The notes beneath the pieces are model-generated. The model was not told where the DNA came from and did not search any database. It worked only from the letters and a program-made list of their open reading frames with translations. Positions 1 through 7,476 of a DNA stretch of 64,000 nt are shown here, piece after piece. Position numbers and translations under genes: made by a program. The first letter of the stretch is position 1, and the number at the start of each line of letters is the position of its first letter. Origin of the DNA: Eubacterium sp. (GTDB lineage Bacteria > Bacillota > Clostridia > Oscillospirales > Acutalibacteraceae); NCBI GenBank assembly GCA_022511225.1, contig JAFLRZ010000004.1:62001-126000 (forward strand), given 5' to 3'.

Positions 1-2
1 TG

Positions 3-1448
3 AAAACAAAGCTCAAAAATGAAAAGGAAAGATTTATTTTTCTTACTTTAGCGATTATGTTTTTTATAATCGGCTATGCGAAGACACTGCCATTTTCAAT
101 AGATTTTACAATCGCATCAGGAGTATTCCTGTTGATGTTTGTTCCGTATATTGTGCTTGCAGTTTCAGCGTTCTTAATTAATGAATTTAACGCCAAAAAA
201 GTAGTTGTAATAAATTTATTAGCAACTGCACTATTATACATAATTGATTTGGGTTCATCGTTTATGTATCTTCTTCCGTCAGGAAGCCAGTATTTATTGA
301 AAGATAACTATACTTTAACCGTTTGCATTTTACTGATAATTTGCATATGTACAGCTTTCCTTGTCACACTGTTTTCAAAACGCTGGTTGACTGTTTATTG
401 TTTCATAATGTGCGCGTTTTCAGTAGCTATATGGTGGTACTTTATTCTGAATGACGTAGAAAGCCTTATTGTTGGCATTGTTCAGCTTGCGCAGATATTC
501 TTTTATCTGAGCCTTGATACATTTACAAAACACATTGATGCAGAAAATCCAACTGAGAGAGAAAGCAATGATACCAATGAAGATGAAATATTCTGTTTTG
601 ACGGCATTATGAATTTATTTGCCAATACGGTTGCACTTCAGGACGAGAGCGGAGAGCTACTGAAATATTATCAATTCTATGATAATCTATGCAAACAGGA
701 GTTTGATAAAATTAAAGAATGCGGTCAATATGGCAAGCAGAATTTCTTAATACCTATGTTTAAATGCTTGCATGAATTCAGTATAAAAATAGGTGTTTTT
801 AGTGAGGACACACGCCTTTTTTACAACATTACAAAATGCTTGAGTGATGAGTTTACAGATGACGAAACATTTTCAATGCAGCTATGTAATTTTGCTGATG
901 TTGCTCGTAATTATAAGCTTGCAACAAATAAGGTGGTTAATGAAAGTATTGATATAAAATACCATTCAGACGATACAAAAGCAAAGGCACTGTCTAACTT
1001 TAATCACTATCCTTTTACTTTTTGTAATGAAAAATTTGAAAGTATGGAAGCTTTTTTACAATCATTAAAGGTTAAGAATCAGGTAAAATCACATAAAATT
1101 GCAGGGCTGTATGGCATCAAAGCCAAAAAAGCAGGCTGGAAACACCAGCTTTGGAAGACAACAGGGTCGGTATATTTTGCTGGTGAATATTATAATCGTT
1201 TTGACAATGTCTACGAAGCACTTTTATCAGTTGCATACGAAGCTATGTGCAATCAAAATGAAGATTTCAGGAATACTTTGCTCGATACTATATCTGATGA
1301 TGGAATGTGTATGAGACTGGAGCATTCCGTGGGCAAAGACAGCAAATCAGAAACTATTTTAACGAAAGAGGAGTTTATTAATGCTCTTTATTACGCAAGG
1401 CATGAGCTGATAAAAAAACAGAAAGCGAAGGAAAATAAAAATGGTTAA
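3..1448 (+). CDS. Membrane protein with C-terminal NADAR/YbiA-like domain (5' partial)
   Basis: The frame is open to the left edge. The first ATG in it is at 57, but the hydrophobic segment that contains it already starts before it (RFIFLTLAIMFFIIG), so the true start probably lies outside the window. About six membrane segments fill the first ~170 residues (counted from 57). A charged soluble part follows, and from about residue 311 a ~145-residue domain resembles the NADAR/YbiA (DUF1768-like) fold: LSNFNHYPF, SMEAFLQSLK, a Gly/Lys-rich KIAGLYGIKAKKAG stretch, NEDFRNTLLDT and HSVGKDSKSETILT. NADAR proteins act on ADP-ribose linkages or are found in conflict systems. Fusion to a membrane domain is unusual. 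It overlaps the next gene by 8 nt, so the two are translationally coupled. The domain call is by eye; the function is not established. Confidence 0.7.
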   Translation, partial: KTKLKNEKERFIFLTLAIMFFIIGYAKTLPFSIDFTIASGVFLLMFVPYIVLAVSAFLINEFNAKKVVVINLLATALLYIIDLGSSFMYLLPSGSQYLLKDNYTLTVCILLIICICTAFLVTLFSKRWLTVYCFIMCAFSVAIWWYFILNDVESLIVGIVQLAQIFFYLSLDTFTKHIDAENPTERESNDTNEDEIFCFDGIMNLFANTVALQDESGELLKYYQFYDNLCKQEFDKIKECGQYGKQNFLIPMFKCLHEFSIKIGVFSEDTRLFYNITKCLSDEFTDDETFSMQLCNFADVARNYKLATNKVVNESIDIKYHSDDTKAKALSNFNHYPFTFCNEKFESMEAFLQSLKVKNQVKSHKIAGLYGIKAKKAGWKHQLWKTTGSVYFAGEYYNRFDNVYEALLSVAYEAMCNQNEDFRNTLLDTISDDGMCMRLEHSVGKDSKSETILTKEEFINALYYARHELIKKQKAKENKNG

Positions 1449-2079
1449 AAATAATTTAGAATTTTTTGACAAAGAATATTCTTTACTTAATCAGTTTACC
1501 GTAGCATTATCGGTTTTATCTTTAGCTGTATATACAGTTGCACTTTGCAGGTATAACGCAGGTGAACTTTTTGCTTATTCATTTTGGAAGTCAATACAGA
1601 TTATACCTTTCATTGTGCTATTACTCTGTACCGTTACAGTGAATTATATAAAAAAGCCAAGGCTTTGCTTATCTGTTTCTCAGTTTTCTAATGTGATAAT
1701 GATGCTGTTTAACTTGATATTTTTTGGTCAGATGACATATACAAATGCGTATTACGAAACGATACGTTTATTGTTTTATGACAGCAGATATATAAAACTG
1801 TCATTGATTATAACCTTTGCTTTTGGGCTTTTCGCTCTGCTTGCTATGATACACGGAAATCAATTTTGGTGTCGTTTATATTATTCATTGAATATTTTGT
1901 TTTACGCTGTGATGTTTATGTATATGTTTTTTGATGATTGTAAAGTAGAGTCTGATATAGCAATGTCAGTTGCATATTTGCTATATAATATTTCTAATTT
2001 TGTGTTTTCTTATAACTTAAAAACTCATAACAATCCAAGCAAAAGTAACACAGGGAGGGTAGTTTATGCTAAAGAATAA
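1441..2079 (+). CDS. Multi-pass membrane protein of unknown function
   Basis: A 212-residue protein with about five or six hydrophobic helices and short polar loops; no known motif was recognised. The start ATG overlaps the stop of the NADAR-like gene. It is clearly related to the next product: shared layout, a KK(P/R)-x-L-S-x-x-QFS motif between helices 2 and 3, an aromatic pair before helix 5 (FWCRLYYSLN versus FWYSLYAGLK), and a similar end (SVAYLLYN versus TASYLLYY). It probably arose by tandem duplication. The operon position suggests that it works with the NADAR-like membrane protein, but nothing in the sequence shows a substrate or activity. Confidence 0.75.
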   Translation: MVKNNLEFFDKEYSLLNQFTVALSVLSLAVYTVALCRYNAGELFAYSFWKSIQIIPFIVLLLCTVTVNYIKKPRLCLSVSQFSNVIMMLFNLIFFGQMTYTNAYYETIRLLFYDSRYIKLSLIITFAFGLFALLAMIHGNQFWCRLYYSLNILFYAVMFMYMFFDDCKVESDIAMSVAYLLYNISNFVFSYNLKTHNNPSKSNTGRVVYAKE

Positions 2080-2635
2080 ATTGAACACCATAGCTAACAA
2101 GGAACTCAGCATACATAGTAAAATAGCAATTTTTATATCAATAATATCACTTTTTGTTTTCTCAATCGGCGTATGTCAAAATATTAGTCAGGATTACCTA
2201 TACAGCAAAATATTAGATTGTATTCCGATTGCAATATTATTGATTGTGTCGGCAGTGATAAATTTTTTCAGTAAAAAAAGAAAACTGCTATCTATGATGC
2301 AGTTTTCGCTTGTAATAATAGAGTTTATTGATTTAATGTTTGCAACAGGATTCAGCACAATGTCACATTCATATATCAAATTTTTTGAGATGTTATTTGC
2401 AGATTATTCTGCATATATGATGACATTGATATTTTTAGTTGATATATTCGCTGTTGTTGTGCGTTATTGTAGTAGATTCTGGTATTCATTATATGCAGGA
2501 TTAAAAGTATTCCTGTTTGCCTCTGTGCTGATAAGTATGATGTTCAGTGAATATATTTTACTCTATGATATAGCATTTACAGCAAGCTATCTGCTATATT
2601 ATATTGCAATGCTGGTTATTTCATTTGATAATTAA
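2066..2635 (+). CDS. Multi-pass membrane protein, paralogue of the preceding gene
   Basis: A 189-residue membrane protein, similar over its length to the preceding gene. It starts at ATG 2066 behind a GGGAGGG ribosome binding site (2053-2059) and overlaps the upstream stop by 14 nt. It has about five hydrophobic helices and no recognised enzymatic motif. Identity to its neighbour is low but the helix pattern is conserved, which suggests an old duplication giving subunits of one membrane complex. Function unknown. Confidence 0.75.
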   Translation: MLKNKLNTIANKELSIHSKIAIFISIISLFVFSIGVCQNISQDYLYSKILDCIPIAILLIVSAVINFFSKKRKLLSMMQFSLVIIEFIDLMFATGFSTMSHSYIKFFEMLFADYSAYMMTLIFLVDIFAVVVRYCSRFWYSLYAGLKVFLFASVLISMMFSEYILLYDIAFTASYLLYYIAMLVISFDN

Positions 2636-2654
2636 AATAGGGAGGATTAAGACA

Positions 2655-3335
2655 ATGACTAATTTTATTAATGATGTGATACTGCAAACAGATAAGGGTA
2701 AGGAAATAAAAGAACAAAGAGATAAGTTTTTGATGAGTGCATATGAAGTTATGTTTGATGCTTTAGAATATGCAAGAGCAAAGAACTTTGACTTTGACGA
2801 AAGAGATTACTCAGAGTTTCTAATGGTTTATGCAGGATATTTATACAGAATTAATCAAGATGAGAAGGCAAAAGAAATTGAAAAAATGTTAGACGATTTA
2901 CTGGGATCACACCATTCACTTCTCTATTTGGGTGGTGCGGCAAATGAAATTTTTAGACTTGCTGAAAAACGTATTAATCATGACGACAGTGTTTTCTTTA
3001 AGAATGCCACTGTTTATGCCGGAATTGCTCATGCAGACGAAGTGAAAAGTGCAGATCATTTTGAAGCGGCAGATAAAATATTATCCGTTACAATAAAAAT
3101 CGCTGCCGAAAATGCAGAATTTGATTTTGACAAATATGGGTATGTTTACTGTTATGCAATGCTTGAGAAAGCAAGAAATTTTGCAGGCTACTATTGTGTT
3201 ACCAAAAACCAAACAGATAAAGAAAAGGCATTATCATACTATAAATCGATTGAAACTTTTATAAAAAAACTCAACAATCAGGAGTTGACTGATATTTATA
3301 AGTATGAATTAAAATTCCTTAATGAGTATAATTAA
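2655..3335 (+). CDS. Soluble helical protein, last gene of the NADAR-like cassette
   Basis: A 226-residue acidic, soluble protein with no signal peptide. The start chosen is ATG 2655, preceded by GGAGGA at 2641; a longer frame from 2604 would overlap the previous gene without a ribosome binding site. The chain is predicted to be almost entirely helical, with aromatic and Ala-rich amphipathic stretches (EVMFDALEYARAK, YCYAMLEKARNFAGYY) reminiscent of TPR-like scaffolds, but no canonical TPR could be aligned. It ends the cassette, with two inverted repeats just downstream. Function unknown; a cytosolic partner of the upstream membrane proteins is an inference from gene order. Confidence 0.7.
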   Translation: MTNFINDVILQTDKGKEIKEQRDKFLMSAYEVMFDALEYARAKNFDFDERDYSEFLMVYAGYLYRINQDEKAKEIEKMLDDLLGSHHSLLYLGGAANEIFRLAEKRINHDDSVFFKNATVYAGIAHADEVKSADHFEAADKILSVTIKIAAENAEFDFDKYGYVYCYAMLEKARNFAGYYCVTKNQTDKEKALSYYKSIETFIKKLNNQELTDIYKYELKFLNEYN

Positions 3336-3344
3336 ACTAAAGCT

Positions 3345-3371
3345 GTATCATAACAATAATTCTTATGATAC
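3345..3371 (+). terminator. Inverted repeat after the NADAR-like cassette
   Basis: GTATCATAA (3345-3353) and TTATGATAC (3363-3371) form a perfect 9-bp AT-rich stem 9 nt after the stop codon. It lacks a strong T-run, so it is at best a weak terminator or 3' stabilising hairpin. Confidence 0.4.
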
Positions 3372-3391
3372 GGCCCATTTGTCACTTGTTG

Positions 3392-3425
3392 AATAAGTTT
3401 TTGGAAAATATTCCAAAAACTTATT
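3392..3425. terminator. 15-bp perfect hairpin before ATPase gene 1
   Basis: AATAAGTTTTTGGAA (3392-3406) and TTCCAAAAACTTATT (3411-3425) form a perfect stem with an AATA loop. T-rich sequence follows on the plus strand (gattttcttgctttttt). It can terminate the upstream cassette. Its 3' arm abuts the -35 of the promoter candidate of the next gene, so it could also be an operator-like site. Confidence 0.5.
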
Positions 3426-3451
3426 GATTTTCTTGCTTTTTTGGATATACT
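3424..3451 (+). promoter_or_regulatory. Putative sigma-A promoter of ATPase gene 1
   Basis: TTGATT (3424-3429), 16-nt spacer, TATACT (3446-3451), close upstream of the coding sequence. A second -10-like TATAAT lies at 3451-3456, so the exact box is uncertain. Confidence 0.4.
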
Positions 3452-3469
3452 ATAATTGAGGTGAGTTTA

Positions 3470-4687
3470 ATGAGTTTTGAAAGCAACATAATAAACAGAC
3501 AGGAATATTTAGATAAACTCATTGCATTGAGAGATAAACAGCTTATCAAAGTGATTACTGGTATTCGCAGATGCGGTAAATCTACTTTAATGGAAATATT
3601 CCAGAATTATCTTAAATCAAACGGTATTTCCGATGATAATATTATTTCAATAAACTTTGAAGATTATGACAACTACGATTTACGTGAGCCTTCTAAGCTC
3701 TATTCATACATTAAAGAAAAATTATCAGATACAGGAATGAATTATATTTTTCTTGATGAGATTCAGCATGTTGAGGATTTCCCGAGAATAGTTGATAGCT
3801 TGTATATCAAAAAGAACGTTGATGTATATATAACCGGCTCAAATGCATATATGCTTTCAAGTGAGATTGCAACTCTTTTATCAGGCAGATATGTTGAGAT
3901 TAAAATGCTGCCGTTATCATTCAAAGAATATGTTGAAAGCACAGGAGATACTAAAGAGCTTTCAAGAAAATATGCTGATTATATCGAAAACAGCTCATTT
4001 CCTTATACTCTTGAATTGAGAAATACTCCAAAAGAGCTATACAATTATTTGGAGGGTATATACAACTCAATAGTAGTTAAGGATATTGCAAACAGAAAGA
4101 AAATAACCGATACGATGATGCTTGAAAGCATAACGAGATTTCTGTTTGATAATATCGGTAATCCTATGTCTACGAAGAAAATCGCAGACACAATGACATC
4201 TATGGGCAGAAAAATAGACGTTAAAACTGTTGAAAAATACGTAAGCGCATTAACTGAAAGCTTCGTAATGTACCAAGCAAAACGATACAACGTAAAAGGG
4301 AAGCAGTATTTGAAAACGCTTGAGAAATATTATGCAGTTGATATGGGTCTACGATATATGTTGTTGGGTACACGCTCAACAGATGTAGGTCATATTCTTG
4401 AAAACGTTGTTTACCTAGAACTTATTCGCAGAGGTTATGATGTCTATGTAGGCAAAATTGATGATTTTGAGGTTGATTTTGTTGCTATGAATAAAAAGCA
4501 GATAGAGTATTTTCAAGTGGCGGCAACTGTAAGAGATGAGAATACATTACAAAGAGAGCTTTTACCACTACAGAAGATTTCAGATAATTACCCTAAAGTT
4601 ATACTTACTTTGGATGATGATCCCGATGCCGATTATGATGGTATACGAAGAATAAATGTACTTGATTGGCTTATAGATAAAGTATAA
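3470..4687 (+). CDS. AAA-family ATPase with DUF4143-type C-terminal domain (1)
   Basis: A 405-residue protein of the common AAA_14/DUF4143 ATP-binding family. Visible are a Walker A motif GIRRCGKST near residue 35, a Walker B YIFLDEIQ near 95, and a sensor-like ITGSNAYML near 125. A C-terminal half follows with a winged-helix-like region and a PD-(D/E)XK-like end (ENVVYLELIRRGYDVYVGK, then EVDFVA). The start is ATG 3470 because GAGGTGAG (3458-3465) sits before it; an in-frame GTG at 3461 lies within that ribosome binding site. The biological role of this family is poorly known. A second, divergent member follows at 5049. A strong hairpin ends the gene. Confidence 0.85.
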   Translation: MSFESNIINRQEYLDKLIALRDKQLIKVITGIRRCGKSTLMEIFQNYLKSNGISDDNIISINFEDYDNYDLREPSKLYSYIKEKLSDTGMNYIFLDEIQHVEDFPRIVDSLYIKKNVDVYITGSNAYMLSSEIATLLSGRYVEIKMLPLSFKEYVESTGDTKELSRKYADYIENSSFPYTLELRNTPKELYNYLEGIYNSIVVKDIANRKKITDTMMLESITRFLFDNIGNPMSTKKIADTMTSMGRKIDVKTVEKYVSALTESFVMYQAKRYNVKGKQYLKTLEKYYAVDMGLRYMLLGTRSTDVGHILENVVYLELIRRGYDVYVGKIDDFEVDFVAMNKKQIEYFQVAATVRDENTLQRELLPLQKISDNYPKVILTLDDDPDADYDGIRRINVLDWLIDKV

Positions 4688-4696
4688 ATATTAGAA

Positions 4697-4735
4697 AACA
4701 CAGAGCCGAGAGCAGAAAGTTCTCGGCTCTGTGTT
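4697..4735 (+). terminator. Rho-independent terminator
   Basis: A perfect 15-bp stem AACACAGAGCCGAGA (4697-4711) / TCTCGGCTCTGTGTT (4721-4735) with a 9-nt loop, directly after the ATPase stop codon and followed by attatatg. Clear intrinsic terminator. Confidence 0.8.
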
Positions 4736-4755
4736 ATTATATGTGTTAACTTGAA

Positions 4756-4858
4756 TTAAACAGCTAAGTTGAATTGATATGTATAATGCTGTAACTGGCT
4801 TGGATTACTCCAATTTGACCTTGTTAAATGAACAGTTCGCACAGGACACATTATATTA
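4756..4858 (-). repeat. Orphan copy of the SASP tail module
   Basis: Read on the minus strand, this stretch encodes a 33-codon frame ending in AV-stop. It lines up without gaps with the C-terminal tail of the SASP gene at 7069-7171. The first ten residues (NIMCPVRTVH) are identical and about half of all positions match; 26 bases around TGTCCTGTGCGAAC are nearly identical at the DNA level. Upstream the frame is closed by TAG and no SASP core is present. The only ATG (at 4851) has no ribosome binding site, so this is either a gene remnant or a copy of a dispersed repeat. The rest of the 4688-5048 gap holds a terminator, two short direct repeats and a promoter candidate. Confidence 0.6.
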
Positions 4859-4942
4859 TTTATTGGTAAAACCTACCAAAAGTTGCAAAATATGATAAAA
4901 TCTGCAAAGAAAAGAATAATTAACTGAATAATAAGTGTAAAA

Positions 4943-4962
4943 ATGGCTATACTTTTCAATGA
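4943..4962 (+). repeat. 20-bp direct repeat, copy 1
   Basis: ATGGCTATACTTTTCAATGA differs at two positions from copy 2 at 5020-5039; both are preceded by AA. The two copies lie on either side of the promoter candidate of ATPase gene 2, an arrangement that would suit autoregulation. Confidence 0.65.
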
Positions 4963-4967
4963 ATAAG

Positions 4968-4996
4968 TTGACTGTTTTAGTATTATGTGTTATTAT
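4968..4996 (+). promoter_or_regulatory. Putative sigma-A promoter of ATPase gene 2
   Basis: TTGACT (4968-4973), 17-nt spacer, TATTAT (4991-4996), about 50 nt before the start codon. It lies between two 20-bp direct repeats. Confidence 0.55.
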
Positions 4997-5019
4997 AATG
5001 TTGAAAATTAGAAATCAAA

Positions 5020-5039
5020 ATGGCAGTACTTTTCAATGA
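5020..5039 (+). repeat. 20-bp direct repeat, copy 2
   Basis: ATGGCAGTACTTTTCAATGA, 18 of 20 bases identical to copy 1 at 4943. It lies in the expected 5' leader and runs up to the ribosome binding site GAGGTG of ATPase gene 2, so a bound protein could affect transcription or translation. Confidence 0.65.
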
Positions 5040-5048
5040 GGTGTTTGT

Positions 5049-6323
5049 ATGATAATTAAGCGAGATAAGTATTTAAAGCAATTAATTGATTATCAGTGGG
5101 ATGGACAGATAAAAGTTATTACCGGTATACGCAGATGCGGTAAATCATTTTTACTTAAAACGATATATAAAAAACATTTGCTTTCAAATGGTGTTGATGA
5201 ATCACAGATTATTGTGATTGAACTGGATTTGGCAAAGGATATAAAATTCAGAAATCCACTGGAACTTGCGGATTTTGTAAGAAAACAGGTAGAAAATAAT
5301 AATCAGCAGTATTATCTTTTTATTGATGAAATTCAGATGTCGGACAAAGTGGATAATCCGTATAATCCTTCAGGTGAAAAAATCACTTTTTATGATGCAC
5401 TCAATGATCTGAAAAGCATTGATAATTTGGATGTATATGTTACAGGCAGCAATTCAAAGATGCTGTCCAGTGATATATTGACTCAATTCAGAGGACGAAG
5501 CGATGAAATCAGGGTGCATCCTCTGAGCTTTTTCGAATATTATTCGGTCGTTGGCGGTGATAAAGAGGATGCCTTTGAAAACTATGCTTTTTACGGCGGA
5601 ATGCCGTTAATTCTTTCAAGACCTAATGATGCGGCAAAGATGAAATACCTGATTTCACTTTTTGATGAAGTTTATTTGAAGGATATAATTGAAAGAAAAA
5701 AAATAGAATATGGTGATGTTCTTTCTCAGATACTGGATTTGTTATGTTCCTCAGTAGGCTCTCTGACCAATCCTACAAAAATAGCCAATACTGTAAAATC
5801 AAAAGAAAATGTAAAAATTGCTCAAAATACGGTTTCTGCTTATATTAATCATCTTGAGGATGCATTTCTCTTTTCAGAAAGCAAAAGATATAATGTTAAA
5901 GGCAAATCGTATTTTGAATATCCATATAAATTTTACTGTGAAGATTTAGGATTGAGAAATGCCAGGATTGGATTCAGACAGCAGGAAATGACGCATATAA
6001 TGGAAAATATAGTTTATAACGAACTTGTAATTCGTGAATTTTCTGTCGATATTGGTGTTGTTTTTAAGCGAAAGAACGGTCAGAGAATTGCAAAGGAAAT
6101 TGATTTCATTGCAACAAAAGGCGGTAAAAAAATATATATACAATCTGCTTTTGCTCTTGAAACAGAAGAAAAAAAAGAAGCAGAATTAGAATCGCTTCGA
6201 TTGGCAAAGGATTCCTTTCCAAAAATAATCGTCAGAAAGGATATAAGAAAGCGCTGGTATGACGATGATGGAATATTGAATATAGGTATTGTCGATTTTC
6301 TGCTTGATGATAGCATAATATGA
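5049..6323 (+). CDS. AAA-family ATPase with DUF4143-type C-terminal domain (2)
   Basis: A 424-residue second member of the AAA_14/DUF4143 family. It has Walker A GIRRCGKSF near residue 27, Walker B YLFIDEIQM near 93, a TGSNSKML sensor motif near 135, a conserved LKDIIERKKI segment, and a C-terminal ENIVYNELVIREF block followed by KEIDFIA. It shares the whole layout with the preceding ATPase but is divergent, so it is not a recent duplication. GAGGTG lies 8 nt before the ATG. It has its own promoter candidate between direct repeats. The function of the family is unknown; links to membrane or conflict systems are speculative. Confidence 0.85.
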   Translation: MIIKRDKYLKQLIDYQWDGQIKVITGIRRCGKSFLLKTIYKKHLLSNGVDESQIIVIELDLAKDIKFRNPLELADFVRKQVENNNQQYYLFIDEIQMSDKVDNPYNPSGEKITFYDALNDLKSIDNLDVYVTGSNSKMLSSDILTQFRGRSDEIRVHPLSFFEYYSVVGGDKEDAFENYAFYGGMPLILSRPNDAAKMKYLISLFDEVYLKDIIERKKIEYGDVLSQILDLLCSSVGSLTNPTKIANTVKSKENVKIAQNTVSAYINHLEDAFLFSESKRYNVKGKSYFEYPYKFYCEDLGLRNARIGFRQQEMTHIMENIVYNELVIREFSVDIGVVFKRKNGQRIAKEIDFIATKGGKKIYIQSAFALETEEKKEAELESLRLAKDSFPKIIVRKDIRKRWYDDDGILNIGIVDFLLDDSII

Positions 6324-6413
6324 TAAAAAAGAGTTGATTTTTTTCTGGTTTTACAATCAACATAGAGAAAAAGCGTTGTGAAAATATATTGAAAACTATC
6401 TGAGGATAATTAT

Positions 6414-7022
6414 ATGGGATATATTATAGGAATTGTATTATTAGTTGTTTTTGTTGCCTTTGTTGTTTGCTTTCTTGCTGTTAACTCAAAAACTGAATAT
6501 GAGTGCGAGCAAAAGGAAATTAAATATGCCGGCAATAAAGGTGAAGAAATATTCAACTATATTATAAGCAATATTCTTCACAGTGATGATATTCTTCTCA
6601 ATAATATCAGTTTGGATGTAAATGGAAAGAAAACAGAAATCGACAACGTAATTATAAACAAAAATGGTATTTTTATTGTTGAGATTAAAAATTATAACGG
6701 CACACTCTACGGCAAAGCTGATGATTACGAGTGGATAAAGGAAAAAGTTTCTCCGGGCGGCAATGTTTTTACAAAGGAAGTAAAGAATCCTATTAAGCAA
6801 ACAAAGCGGCAAATTTATATTTTGTCTCAATATTTAAAGAATAACGGTATTAGAATTTGGATAAAAGGCTATACCTATTTTATAAATAACAACAGCCCTG
6901 TTAAAGATGAATATGTAATAAGTGATATTAGAGAATTAGATCAAATACTTCACGAACAACAAGATAAAATATATGACGAAAAACTGATACATAAAGTAAC
7001 GAATCTATTATCAATATTATGA
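6414..7022 (+). CDS. Membrane-tethered NERD-domain protein
   Basis: A 202-residue protein with one N-terminal membrane helix (IGIVLLVVFVAFVVCFLAV) and a NERD (nuclease-related) domain from about residue 40. The core fits the PD-(D/E)XK layout of NERD: GNKGEE helix, then EIDNVIINKNGIFIVEIKNYNG, where the D and the ExK are the expected catalytic residues. The domain continues to NPIKQTKRQ (the conserved helix) and a final hydrophobic strand. TGAGGA precedes the ATG. A bidirectional hairpin separates it from the convergent SASP gene. The substrate is unknown; NERD proteins are presumed nucleases. Confidence 0.8.
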   Translation: MGYIIGIVLLVVFVAFVVCFLAVNSKTEYECEQKEIKYAGNKGEEIFNYIISNILHSDDILLNNISLDVNGKKTEIDNVIINKNGIFIVEIKNYNGTLYGKADDYEWIKEKVSPGGNVFTKEVKNPIKQTKRQIYILSQYLKNNGIRIWIKGYTYFINNNSPVKDEYVISDIRELDQILHEQQDKIYDEKLIHKVTNLLSIL

Positions 7023-7026
7023 ATTA

Positions 7027-7059
7027 AAAAGCGTTGAGATTGAAAATCTCAACGCTTTT
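7027..7059. terminator. Bidirectional intrinsic terminator
   Basis: AAAAGCGTTGAGAT (7027-7040) and ATCTCAACGCTTTT (7046-7059) form a perfect 14-bp stem with a 5-nt loop. Flanking A and T tracts let it serve both the NERD gene and the convergent SASP gene. Confidence 0.85.
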
Positions 7060-7068
7060 GTTACGTGA

Positions 7069-7323
7069 TTATACAGCTATGCAGAATTCATATGTAAGCG
7101 GTAAATTATGTCCGTTTATGGTGCGGATTTCACGGTTGAAATGCACTGTTCGCACAGGACACATTATATTAACCATCTGACCGCCTACTGAACCTGCCTG
7201 CTTAGAAGTAAGGTCACCATTGTAACCGTTCTTAAGGTTAACACCAACCTCCTGAGCAGCCTCCATCTTAAATCTGTTGAGAGCTTCCTTAGCCTCTGGA
7301 ACTACGTTCTTACTGCTTGACAT
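7069..7323 (-). CDS. Alpha/beta-type small acid-soluble spore protein with atypical C-terminal tail
   Basis: An 84-residue protein. Residues 1-51 match alpha/beta-type SASPs, which coat and protect spore DNA: EAKEALNRFKMEAAQEVG (helix 1), then YNGDLTSKQAGSVGGQMV, including the GPR protease site region. In normal SASPs GSVGGxMV runs into a second DNA-binding helix. Here the chain instead continues with NIMCPVRTVH and a 33-residue tail that has a homologous orphan copy at 4756-4858. The second helix therefore appears replaced, which should weaken DNA binding. AGAGGTG lies before the ATG. Either a repeat element captured the 3' end of the gene or this is an unusual SASP subtype; base identity between the copies favours the first. 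Confidence 0.8.
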   Translation of the reverse strand: MSSSKNVVPEAKEALNRFKMEAAQEVGVNLKNGYNGDLTSKQAGSVGGQMVNIMCPVRTVHFNREIRTINGHNLPLTYEFCIAV

Positions 7324-7476
7324 TTAAATACACCTCTTTTGCTGTTTATTGCAAAAATGAAAAATGAATTTTACTTATAAAAATCATTTCTCGCCCTTGC
7401 AAGTATAGTTTGTGAAGTGTATTTGTTTTTAATATTGAAAAATTTTGACAATATAAAATTATAATTTATGCCGATT

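Noticed and set aside
4756-4851. Possible independent 31-residue gene starting at the internal ATG of the SASP tail copy
   Set aside because: No ribosome binding site or promoter precedes it; treated as a repeat or gene remnant.
4688-5048. CRISPR array suggested by two similar 20-bp repeats
   Set aside because: Only two copies, no further spacing pattern and no cas genes nearby.
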